Of a stretch of 39,921 nt of DNA, positions 1 to 7,520 are shown in pieces. This stretch comes from Akkermansiaceae bacterium UBA956 (GTDB taxonomy: Bacteria > Verrucomicrobiota > Verrucomicrobiia > Verrucomicrobiales > Akkermansiaceae), in contig DBCO01000036.1 of the NCBI GenBank assembly GCA_002293145.1, positions 1 through 39,921 of the forward strand, written 5' to 3'. Position 1 is the stretch's first letter, and every line of letters starts with the position of its first letter. The notes below the pieces were generated by a model, which did not search any database, had not been told where the DNA came from, and saw only the letters and a list, made by a program, of their open reading frames with translations. A program made the translations under genes and the position numbers.

Positions 1-72
1 GAGCCAACCAACGTGCCTTTCTCATCGCCACATTCTAAAGAGTCAATCCAAGATGGCAAGAAAATTCTCTAC

Positions 73-148
73 AAAAGGTCTGTCCCTTTATGTAAAAGGT
101 CTGTCCCTTTATGTAAAAGGTCTGTCCCTTTATGCAGTCCCTTTATGC
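73..148. repeat. 21-bp tandem repeat, three copies plus a partial
   Basis: Three head-to-tail 21-bp units lie at 73-93, 94-114 and 115-135 (the third differs in its last base), followed by a 13-bp partial copy at 136-148. Each unit contains AAAGGGACAGACCTTTT on the minus strand, an imperfect palindrome (AAAGG ... CCTTT). The phrase resembles REP-like sequences that accompany RAYT (REP-associated tyrosine transposase) genes in other bacteria; that link is from memory. No transposase is visible in the window. The array sits exactly where the FAD-oxidoreductase remnant loses its homology. Confidence 0.85.
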
Positions 149-149
149 A

Positions 150-398
150 AAAGTCGCGACTGAGGCCAGCGAGAATCTTGCCGCGTCCGAGATCGGTCCA
201 TCCGAGTCCGCTGGTGGTGAGTCCACCGAGGTAAATGGTGGGAGACACAAGCGCGACCGAGCGCCCGGATTTTTTTGCTTGGATTGCCGCGATGATACCG
301 CCTGAGGTGCCGCCGTAAATGACTATATCGTGTTGGGTTTCCTATGCGTAGAGTGGGGAAAGAAGCAGTGCGGTGAGGATTAGTGATTTTACAGACAT
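150..398 (-). pseudogene. FAD-dependent oxidoreductase, N-terminal remnant
   Basis: The minus-strand frame starts at ATG 398 with a typical signal peptide (MSVKSLILTALLLSPLYA). It hits TAG at 344-342 exactly at the expected cleavage point, then continues in the same frame with HDIVIYGGTSGGIIAAIQA and YLGGLTTSGLGWTDLG. This is the Rossmann FAD-binding start of the FAD_oxidored (PF12831) family of exported oxidoreductases. Homology stops at about codon 83 where the 21-bp repeat array begins; the frame then runs through the repeats to a TAG at 71-69. The family usually has several hundred residues, so this is a 5' relic with a premature amber codon. The ATG lies 7 bp after the stop of the esterase remnant, so the two were once an operon. 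I did not recognise the remaining 1-72 bases. Confidence 0.8.
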
Positions 399-405
399 GA
401 GGAAG

Positions 406-792
406 TTATGTTAAATTGTGCAAAGCTTCTGCTAAAGATTTGCCGACTGGGGCGAAAAATTTCGCGGCACCATAGTAGTGAAAGCCTTGGTTCGAGGTAT
501 CTTTGGCGATTTCTTCTTCTTCGGAGGTGCGCTCTTTATTATCGCGCGCGGTGGCAAGTTTGTGGTCCCGGAAATTTTCTGTTAAAACGGCTGCGACCTT
601 ACCTTTGAATTCTGACATCTTTACAGGGGCCGCTTGGGCGTCGCGGAAATTTTGATAGATGCCTGAATGGGGTCCTTGGAAATGAGTATCTTTCTTGATC
701 TTTTTTATAAGAGTCATGATCTTATTCAGTAAAGTTCGAGAAGGGTGTTTGATTACGATGTTTAACTTAGTGCAATTATTCCCTGCAGACAA
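406..792 (-). pseudogene. Sialate O-acetylesterase (DUF303/SASA-type), C-terminal remnant
   Basis: The last roughly 90 codons read like the C-terminus of exported DUF303/SASA carbohydrate esterases. A GPHSGIYQNFRDAQAA segment is followed by EFKGKVAAVLTENF and a final FHYYGAAKFFAPVGKSLAEAL, matching the family pattern (GPHSG, RxAQ, FKG.V, FHY.GSAK.F). The catalytic N-terminal SGNH part is absent, and the sequence upstream of about position 690 (residues 1-35 of the open frame) shows no similarity that I recognise. It is therefore a 5'-truncated relic, not a 128-residue gene. It ends 7 bp before the start of the FAD oxidoreductase remnant. The two probably once formed the distal part of the sigma/DUF1501 cassette upstream. 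Confidence 0.65.
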
Positions 793-860
793 GTTCCAAT
801 CGGCACCGGCTTTAAGCTTGAACAGTAATCAGAATCAAAAAACCTACGCGTTCCTCCTTA

Positions 861-2348
861 TTAAGCCAACAAACCTTTGATCACTTTCGAGGGTTTGACG
901 CCGACGAGTTTTTGGTTGAGACCTTGGAAGGGAAAGGTGTGTTTGTGGGGATTAATGCCTAGCAGGTGCAGCAGCGTTGCATGAAAATCGCGAACGTGCA
1001 CGGGATTGCTGGCGACGTGGTAGCCGAGTGGGTCGGTTTCGCCATAGGAAATGCCGGGCTTGACCCCTGCCCCGGCCATCCACAGAGTGAAGGAGTTCGG
1101 GTTGTGATCGCGGCCTGTGAATTTCCCTTCAGAACCACCGCGATTTTCTTGCATGGGGGTGCGGCCAAATTCGCCCGACCAAATGACGAGCGTGTCTTCT
1201 AGCAGACCACGCTGTTTGAGATCGGCGAGCAGCGCGGAAATAGGCTTGTCAATGTCTTGGCATTTTTTCTTGAAGCCGATGTTGAGGGCTTCTTCCTGGT
1301 TGGAACCGTGTGAGTCCCATCCCCAATCGAACAACTGCACAAAGCGAGTGCCGTTTTCGACGAGTCGCCGGGCGAGTAGGCAGTTGTTGGCAAAGGATTC
1401 GCGGCCTGGAGTAGCTCCATACATCGCGCGGATTTCCTCGGACTCACGGCTGATGTCCATGACCTCGGGCGCAGTCATTTGCATGCGGAATGCCATTTCG
1501 TATTGCGCGATGCGCGTCGCGGTTTCGGCATCACCAAATTCGGTTTCGGTCTTGCGATTGAGTTGCGCGAGGGCATCGAGCGCGGAACGTCGGACATCGC
1601 GATTGACGCCTGCGGGATTGCGCAAATTGAGCACGGGATCGCCCGAGGATCGGCACTGCACGCCTTGATAGACGGAGGGTAAGTAACCTGAGCCCCAGAC
1701 ACTCTTTCCTGCACGTGGAGTTTGTCCACCGGAAAGCAAGACAATGAAACCAGGCAGGTCTTGGTTTTCGGTGCCGAGGCCCCAGGTCACCCAGGATCCA
1801 ATCGAAGGATGACCCAGATTGGCATGGCCCGTGTGGACCATGAGTTCGGCAGGGCCGTGGTTGAATTGATCGGTGACCATGGTGTGAACAAAGGTGAGGT
1901 CATCGACATGTTTCGACAGATGCGGCAATTGATCAGAAACCCAAGCGCCGGATTGGCCGTATTGTTTAAAGGGAAATTGTGGACCTAACAATTTTGGCAC
2001 ACCTTGGATGAAGGCAAAGCGTTGGCCTTCCATGAATTCTTTGGGACATTCCTTGCCATTGTATTTCGCCAATTCAGGCTTGTAGTGAAAAAGATCAAGC
2101 GTGCTGGGAGCTCCGAGCATGTGCAGGTAGATGACGCGTTTCACCTTAGCTGAAAAAGGCGGCATGGTCGGCAGCAAAGGTGCGGCTGGATCAGGCGAAA
2201 CTGCGGGGGCTGAGAGGGCATAGCCCTTGCCCAATGAAGCCAAGTAGAGAGCACCCAGGCCTGTGGCACAATCGCGCATGAAGTGTCGACGCGTGTGTTG
2301 TTCGAGCGCGCTTTGCTGGAGTTCGCGAAGTAGGATTTCGGGGTTCAT
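861..2348 (-). CDS. DUF1501 domain-containing exported protein
   Basis: A 495-residue protein of the DUF1501 family, a sulfatase-superfamily-like group abundant in Planctomycetota and Verrucomicrobiota; no substrate is established. The N-terminus carries a twin-arginine-like signal (TRRHFMRDCATGLGALYLA, about residues 19-37). The body has family hallmarks: KRVIYLHMLGAPSTLDLF near residue 70, a VHTGHANLGHPSIGSWV block, LFDWGWDSHGSNQEE and WSGEFGRTPMQ. Length is normal for the family. It is the last intact gene of the minus-strand cassette, 102 bp after the DUF1549/DUF1553 gene; pairing of these two families is the rule in these phyla. Its role is inferred to be periplasmic, possibly in polysaccharide or sulfate-ester processing; this is a guess from phylum-level association. 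Confidence 0.93.
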   Translation of the reverse strand: MNPEILLRELQQSALEQHTRRHFMRDCATGLGALYLASLGKGYALSAPAVSPDPAAPLLPTMPPFSAKVKRVIYLHMLGAPSTLDLFHYKPELAKYNGKECPKEFMEGQRFAFIQGVPKLLGPQFPFKQYGQSGAWVSDQLPHLSKHVDDLTFVHTMVTDQFNHGPAELMVHTGHANLGHPSIGSWVTWGLGTENQDLPGFIVLLSGGQTPRAGKSVWGSGYLPSVYQGVQCRSSGDPVLNLRNPAGVNRDVRRSALDALAQLNRKTETEFGDAETATRIAQYEMAFRMQMTAPEVMDISRESEEIRAMYGATPGRESFANNCLLARRLVENGTRFVQLFDWGWDSHGSNQEEALNIGFKKKCQDIDKPISALLADLKQRGLLEDTLVIWSGEFGRTPMQENRGGSEGKFTGRDHNPNSFTLWMAGAGVKPGISYGETDPLGYHVASNPVHVRDFHATLLHLLGINPHKHTFPFQGLNQKLVGVKPSKVIKGLLA

Positions 2349-2450
2349 GGAAGTTTGGTGAAAAGGTTTGGAAGATTTTTACGACGGATTTTACGGATGA
2401 TGTGTCGTTTGATTTTGATGGGCTGCGCGGCAAGATGCCGCCGCCACGGC

Positions 2451-5321
2451 TTATTTGACTACGGCTTCATCGAGATTTAGGAGGATGGAGGCGAGGACAG
2501 TGAAAGCTGCACCATCGGGCGAGCCTGCCATGCCTTGCATGAGTGCGGGTTTCGCTTTGTAATCGGCTTCGAGCTTCTGATAAACGCTGACCAGTTCGGC
2601 AACTCGATCGGCGGCGGGGCGACGTGAGGTGGTGATGCGATAGCCTGCAGAAATCTTCGCGGCGAGGTCGCCGGTGATTTCGTTTTTCATGCGACGCGCC
2701 AAACCTTGGGCGAACTCTGCATGGGCGGGAGAGTTGAGAGCTTCCAATGCCTGCAAAGGAGTGTTCGACAACACACGACGTTTTGTGCAGAGATCGCGCG
2801 GTGGGGCATCGAAGGTAGCGAAGCCGGGATACGGGTTTGAGCGTTTCATGTAGGTATAGACAGCGCGACGATAGCGATCGGGTTGACCAATTTCGGGAGT
2901 GCTCCATTTTTCGCCGCTCTTGAATGGCGTCCAGCCACCAGGAGGCATCGGCGGGAAAACAGGCGGGCCGAAAAGATTGGGCACAAAGAGTCCCGAAGCA
3001 ACCAGTCCGTGATCGCGCACGGCCTCGGCGCTGAGTCTAACGCGCGGACCGCGAGCGAGGTGAGCGTTTTGCGGATCTTCGGCGCGCAATGCGGCAGTGG
3101 TGGCAGCGGATTGTCGATAGGCAGCGCTCGATACAATTTCGCGCAGCAAGGATTTTTGGCTCCACTTCAAATCATCGCGGAAGCGCAAAGCGAGGAAATC
3201 TAACAAATCGGGATGAGTCGGCTTGGTGCCCGAGGAGCCAAAATCTTCTAAGGTCTCGACGAGGCCTATACCGAAGAGTTGTTCCCATAAGCGATTGACC
3301 ACCACACGGGCAGTGAGTGGGTTTTGTGCGGATGTGAGCCACTGCGCAAAACCGAGTCGATTTGCGGGCGCGCCATCGGGCAGTTTGCCGAACAAGCCGG
3401 GGATGCTTGGAGCCTCGATGCGCTTGTCTTTCTCTAACCAATTTCCGCGCACGAACATATGAGTAGGACGCAATAGATCGCTGCTTTGTTGTTGAAGCGT
3501 AGGCACATCGATGAGTTTATTTTCCGCGAGGGCTCCGCTGATTTCCGCCACGCGAGCGAGAGATTTGATTTCGTTAGGATTGCTCAACAACGAGGTCCAC
3601 GCCGCGTTATCAGTAAGAAACACGCGACCGCGTTTGGCAACGAGAGGCACACTTCCACCCGCATTCATGTTTTGCTGCAAGGTGAGCGTGAGCGTTTCCC
3701 CAGTGGCCAGCGGATAAGGTTGTTTGAGAATCAACACACAGGAGCGAGGGCGATCGATTTTGGTGTATGGTCCCCAACCAGTGCCATTGTTGCGCAGGCT
3801 GTCGTTAGGATCGAAAAACGGATCGGGCTCATCGGTGATGACGCGAGCAATTTCGATCGGTGCCGTCGAGGCAAGACGTATCTGCGAAAGCACCGAACCC
3901 CATTCTGGCGTATGTGCAGCGGTTTTTGGATCAACAGGCAAGAGCTCGATCTGCAAGGCAGTGAGTGAAGCGAGATCGCTCGAAGGTTTGATTTTCAGTA
4001 CGAAGCTTGAATTGTTAGGCACATTCGATGCCGTGCGGAACTCGTGATTTCCTTCGGCTTGCGAGACCTCCATTTTCACCTGTGGTGATGAAGCGTCAAG
4101 CTGTGCGACCGGTTTCCATGAAGTCGTGCTGCGCAGTTGCTTGTGCGCTGTGTGAAGCTGATCAAGCAAGCCTCTGCGTTCATTCATCCAACGTGCGAAG
4201 TCGGCATTGCGCGCGGGATCTTTCGGCACAGGAGTGAGAGGAAAACTCTGATCCAGATCCGCATCGCGCGCTTCATTGAAGAAGGCCATAGTGGTGTAAT
4301 ATTCCTCGTGTTGAATCGGGTCGTATGGATGAGAATGACACTGCACGCAACCCATGGTCACGCCTTGCCATGTCTCCCAAGTGGTAGCAACGCGATCCAT
4401 AACTGCGGAGACGCGAAACTCTTCATCATCGGTGCCGCCCTCGGCATTGGCTTGCGTATGGCGGTGAAAATTGGTGGCAATGCGGTCATCGACTGTGGGA
4501 TTCGGCAAAAGATCGCCGGCAAGTTGCTTGATGGTAAATTGATCAAAGGTCATGTCGGCATTGTAGGCGCGGATGACCCAATCGCGGTATGGCCATGCCG
4601 TGCGCGGACGGTCGAGACCAAGTCCCTCGGTGTCGGCATAACGTGCTAGGTCGAGCCAGTTGGCAGCCCATTTTTCCCCGTAATGAGACGATACTAACAG
4701 ACGATCGATTTCCTTTTGCCATGCGGCTTCGGGATCAATCTTGCAGGCTGCTTCAAAGGCATCGAGCTCAGGAAGTGTGGGCGGTAAGCCGATCAAGTCG
4801 TATGACAAACGACGTAACAACAAGGCCGGCTCAGCTTCGGGATTGGGCTGGCGTTTTTCTACTTCGAGACGTGCGAGCACAAAGCGATCGATGGCATTTT
4901 TCGGCCAATCATTTTTCTGAATAGTCGGCGGCACATGGGCACGAGGCTTTTCAAAAGCCCAATGCTCTTCCCACTTTGCACCCTCGGCGATCCATTGGCG
5001 CAACTTTTCGATATCAGCAGCGGGCAGTGCTGGTCCATGCTCCGGTTGTGGCATGATGTCATCAGGATCGGTCGAAGTGACGCGCTTCATCAACTCGCTT
5101 TCTTCAGGCTTGCCGGGCACGATCGTGCGATGGCCAGACTCGCCCTCGGCGAGAGCTTTTTCACGAAAGACAAACGAGATTCCACCCGCTTCTTTGACAC
5201 CACCGTGACAGGCAGTGCATTGCGTTGTGAGGATCGGTCGGATGTCGCGATTGAACTGAATTTCCTCGGCCATCAGCAGAGGAGTCAATAAAGTGATCGG
5301 ATAGAAAATACGACGTAACAT
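2451..5321 (-). CDS. PSCyt1/DUF1549/DUF1553 cytochrome-c-like exported protein
   Basis: A 956-residue exported protein. The signal peptide (residues 1-18, MLRRIFYPITLLTPLLMA) is followed by a Planctomycete cytochrome C domain with one haem-binding motif CTACH at C35-H39. DUF1549 (PSCyt2) runs from about residue 138 (NAIDRFVLARLE) to 350, including GCVQCHSHPYDPI, a second Cys-x-x-Cys-His. DUF1553 is near the C-terminus (LGFAQWLTSAQNPLTARVVV, then VETLEDFGSSG). Between them is a region of about 250 residues that may hold a carbohydrate-binding-like fold. Domain order and size are normal. The gene lies 23 bp after the FecR/discoidin gene and 102 bp before DUF1501. Its electron-transfer partner and substrate are unknown. 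Confidence 0.95.
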   Translation of the reverse strand: MLRRIFYPITLLTPLLMAEEIQFNRDIRPILTTQCTACHGGVKEAGGISFVFREKALAEGESGHRTIVPGKPEESELMKRVTSTDPDDIMPQPEHGPALPAADIEKLRQWIAEGAKWEEHWAFEKPRAHVPPTIQKNDWPKNAIDRFVLARLEVEKRQPNPEAEPALLLRRLSYDLIGLPPTLPELDAFEAACKIDPEAAWQKEIDRLLVSSHYGEKWAANWLDLARYADTEGLGLDRPRTAWPYRDWVIRAYNADMTFDQFTIKQLAGDLLPNPTVDDRIATNFHRHTQANAEGGTDDEEFRVSAVMDRVATTWETWQGVTMGCVQCHSHPYDPIQHEEYYTTMAFFNEARDADLDQSFPLTPVPKDPARNADFARWMNERRGLLDQLHTAHKQLRSTTSWKPVAQLDASSPQVKMEVSQAEGNHEFRTASNVPNNSSFVLKIKPSSDLASLTALQIELLPVDPKTAAHTPEWGSVLSQIRLASTAPIEIARVITDEPDPFFDPNDSLRNNGTGWGPYTKIDRPRSCVLILKQPYPLATGETLTLTLQQNMNAGGSVPLVAKRGRVFLTDNAAWTSLLSNPNEIKSLARVAEISGALAENKLIDVPTLQQQSSDLLRPTHMFVRGNWLEKDKRIEAPSIPGLFGKLPDGAPANRLGFAQWLTSAQNPLTARVVVNRLWEQLFGIGLVETLEDFGSSGTKPTHPDLLDFLALRFRDDLKWSQKSLLREIVSSAAYRQSAATTAALRAEDPQNAHLARGPRVRLSAEAVRDHGLVASGLFVPNLFGPPVFPPMPPGGWTPFKSGEKWSTPEIGQPDRYRRAVYTYMKRSNPYPGFATFDAPPRDLCTKRRVLSNTPLQALEALNSPAHAEFAQGLARRMKNEITGDLAAKISAGYRITTSRRPAADRVAELVSVYQKLEADYKAKPALMQGMAGSPDGAAFTVLASILLNLDEAVVK

Positions 5322-5344
5322 GAGAAATTGGTTAGGATTTTTTG

Positions 5345-6679
5345 TTAGTGAGCAAAGATGCGAATTTCGTTCAATCCCCCACCCTGATGCGGATCATCCA
5401 TCGGACGATCCGCGCTGCGGTAATGATCGACGCCTTCGATCTTCACGTAGCGACCTGCGACAGGTGGGAAAGTAAATGTCTCAGAGGGAAAGGTGCGTTG
5501 CTGAAGATCTATCGCGGCCAACTCCCCTTCCATCACGGGCGTAAAGTCATGGTTGTCTAGCGATACCAAAATGCGGAAACGTTTCATGCCACGATCTCCG
5601 ATGCTACGATTGCGGGTGTTTTGCAATTCGATCCGAGAGACACTGTGATTCTCTAACAAATCCACCGTAAACTCCCCGGCTTGGTGATCGGGAGCTAACC
5701 AAAACGACCAATCACCAGGGACACCTGAGTCATCGGTCCGACCGTCGGTGAGGTTATCAGGCGGAAAAACCGAGCCGTGCGGGCGTGTCAAATACGATGG
5801 TGCAAAGACAGGTTTGCCCAGCGCGATATTGTCGTCGTTAAGGGCTGGCCGCTGTTGATCCGGCAGACGACGATGCAAATCTGCGAGTGAGATCGGCTCA
5901 GTATCGAGCGCTTCGACGCAGGTGGCGTTCGCACCTTTTCCTAACAAAGCACGACTGTTGCCAGCACGCAATCGCAGTGCTTCTGCGGCGTGGCGGATTT
6001 CGATTTCACCCTCATACACATCCGTCAGCACCACCGGTGAACGACCATCAGAACCCACGGCAATGCCAAATTCTGTGCCGAGATCGACGAAATCGCCGCC
6101 CGGTGTGTGCACCGTAAATTCATCCACAGGTTCCGGCACCCGCACGGCAGCGCGACCGTGATCGACTGACATTTCCAATGGACCACTGATGGCAAAACGA
6201 CAAGGCGCCTCTAACGTAACTTCCACACCCGAGCTGAAATGCAGCGAAGCAAATCCTGACCGCAGCATATAAGAACGATGCGTCGCTAGTGGACCATCAG
6301 CTGGTGCCAAGCCTTCCCAGATCGCTTGTTGCGTGGTGAGAGTTGCCACTGTCGGCGCGCTTCGAGGATTGGAGAAAAACAAGGAGCGCACCCCGAGGCC
6401 GATCAACACAGATGCGGCACAAGCTGCGAGCACAGCCCATCGGCGAGACTTTTGTGAACAGGCACGCGGCGTGGGTACTTCTTCGGCAGGTGCTCGATCA
6501 CGCAAGTCCCCTGCCTCGCCCATGCGATGCATAGTTGCATGGACTCGACAAAGCCGATGCCATGTCGCACGAGCCTCTGCTGATTCACGCAGTTGTTGAT
6601 TCAACTGTGTGCGCGATAACTCATCCAATCGACCATCCAAGGCCGCACTGATCAATGATTCCAGAGTAGGTGTCGACAT
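5345..6679 (-). CDS. FecR-type sigma regulator with C-terminal F5/8 type C (discoidin) domain
   Basis: A 444-residue membrane regulator. Residues 1-65 are a cytoplasmic anti-sigma-like part (LISAALDGRLDELSRTQLNQ). Residues 81-102 form the single transmembrane helix (WAVLAACAASVLIGLGVRSL). Residues 115-235 are a FecR domain (SGFASLHFSSGVEVTLEAP, TPGGDFVDLGTEFGIAV, VYEGEIEI). Residues 283-444 look like an F5/8 type C galactose-binding-like domain (NLTDGRTDDSG, WSFWLAPD, GEFTVDLLENHSVSRIEL, YVKIEG). It starts 6 bp after the sigma-factor gene, so the two are a cognate pair. FecR proteins transmit periplasmic signals to ECF sigma factors; the fused discoidin module suggests, by inference, that the signal is a glycan. 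Confidence 0.88.
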   Translation of the reverse strand: MSTPTLESLISAALDGRLDELSRTQLNQQLRESAEARATWHRLCRVHATMHRMGEAGDLRDRAPAEEVPTPRACSQKSRRWAVLAACAASVLIGLGVRSLFFSNPRSAPTVATLTTQQAIWEGLAPADGPLATHRSYMLRSGFASLHFSSGVEVTLEAPCRFAISGPLEMSVDHGRAAVRVPEPVDEFTVHTPGGDFVDLGTEFGIAVGSDGRSPVVLTDVYEGEIEIRHAAEALRLRAGNSRALLGKGANATCVEALDTEPISLADLHRRLPDQQRPALNDDNIALGKPVFAPSYLTRPHGSVFPPDNLTDGRTDDSGVPGDWSFWLAPDHQAGEFTVDLLENHSVSRIELQNTRNRSIGDRGMKRFRILVSLDNHDFTPVMEGELAAIDLQQRTFPSETFTFPPVAGRYVKIEGVDHYRSADRPMDDPHQGGGLNEIRIFAH

Positions 6680-6685
6680 GAGATG

Positions 6686-7207
6686 TTAGGAGGTTTGTTG
6701 TTGACGCTCTAGACAATCGGCGAGGGCACGACGAATGCGGAAAAGTGCTTGTGAGAGAGCATTGGGCGAAAGTTTTGATGCCAACGCTAACGATTCCACC
6801 GAGACCCCGGGTTGATAGCGTGCGATGATTAATTCTCGTTGCTTGCTAGACAGGCGCTCCAAGCAATCGCGCAAACCCTGTTCCAAAGGACGACCGATAT
6901 GAGCTTCGGGTGGCTCGGCGGCGAGTTGATCGAGAACCTCGTCATCAAACACATGCAAATCACGTGCTTGATCGCGGCGATGTGCCTTCACCTGATACAA
7001 CGCGATGCGACAGGCCCACGGCATAAAGGGCAGCGCGGAATCATACTCCGCAGCCTTACGCCACAACACCAAATTGGTTTCCTGCAAAATATCTTGCGCT
7101 GATACGGGATCGGGCACCAGTGAGAGAATGTAATGGAACAACGACGATTGCTGGCGGGTCAGATGATCCACCAAGGCCTCGTTCGCATTTTCCGGATGTT
7201 TCTTCAT
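6686..7207 (-). CDS. ECF RNA polymerase sigma factor (Rhodopirellula/Verrucomicrobium family)
   Basis: A 173-residue ECF sigma factor. Region 2 is near residues 18-85 (LFHYILSLVPDPVSAQDILQETNLVLWRKAAEYD, split here into two recognisable halves: core binding and promoter melting). Region 4 is near residues 110-165 (LEQGLRDCLERLSSKQRELI and ALASKLSPNALSQALFRIRR, a helix-turn-helix). The style matches the Rhodopirellula/Verrucomicrobium ECF family (TIGR02989), which commonly precedes FecR and DUF1549/DUF1501 genes. It is the first gene of the minus-strand cassette 7207-861, with a 6-bp gap to its FecR partner. No autoregulatory promoter could be identified by eye upstream. Confidence 0.93.
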   Translation of the reverse strand: MKKHPENANEALVDHLTRQQSSLFHYILSLVPDPVSAQDILQETNLVLWRKAAEYDSALPFMPWACRIALYQVKAHRRDQARDLHVFDDEVLDQLAAEPPEAHIGRPLEQGLRDCLERLSSKQRELIIARYQPGVSVESLALASKLSPNALSQALFRIRRALADCLERQQQTS

Positions 7208-7351
7208 CGTTGCATCATATTACCACAAATCGGGCAAATCTTACGCGAAAAATGAAAAAATGCGTGTTTTTTCCCTGAAAACAGCAATGCGCCCATACCA
7301 ATCAAAAAAAGACTATTAGCCCATCCTGCGCGGTCACTCTGTGACGCGGAT

Positions 7352-7373
7352 CTTTTTCGTAATGACGAAAAAG
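7352..7373 (-). other. Perfect 9-bp hairpin abutting the 3' end of tRNA-Gln
   Basis: CTTTTTCGT (7352-7360) and ACGAAAAAG (7365-7373) are perfect inverted repeats around a 4-base loop, starting at the first base after the tRNA discriminator. A second, bulged hairpin (CGC-GTCAC / GTGAC-GCG) is at 7329-7348. Neither is followed by a clean U-run on the minus strand, so a terminator or 3'-processing role is possible but unproven. Confidence 0.55.
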
Positions 7374-7444
7374 TAGCCTCGCTAGGATTCGAACCTAAAC
7401 AAACAGAATCAAAATCTGTTGTGCTACCATTACACCACGAGGCT
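7374..7444 (-). tRNA. tRNA-Gln (anticodon UUG)
   Basis: The minus-strand cloverleaf is complete. The 7-bp acceptor stem is AGCCTCG/CGAGGCT with discriminator A. The D-loop phrase is GGTGTAATGGTAGCAC. The anticodon stem-loop is ACAGA-TTTTGAT-TCTGT, with anticodon TTG reading CAA, and the T-arm contains GGTTCGAATCC. CCA is not encoded. It is 71 nt long. The presence of UUG identifies glutamine. Confidence 0.97.
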
Positions 7445-7472
7445 ATGTGGTTGTTCCCCCCAGGGGCGGAGA

Positions 7473-7500
7473 AAGATACTGATTTACGAACCAATGACAA
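7473..7500 (-). promoter_or_regulatory. Putative sigma-70 promoter of tRNA-Gln
   Basis: On the minus strand TTGTCA (7500-7495) is followed after 16 bases by TATCTT (7478-7473). The -10 box ends 29 bases before the tRNA 5' end, giving a leader of about 20 nt, which is usual for tRNA genes. Found by eye only. Confidence 0.45.
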
Positions 7501-7520
7501 GCACTATTTTCTGAAAATTC

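Noticed and set aside
73..148. Possible CRISPR array at the left end
   Set aside because: The units are directly adjacent with no spacers and are only 21 bp long.
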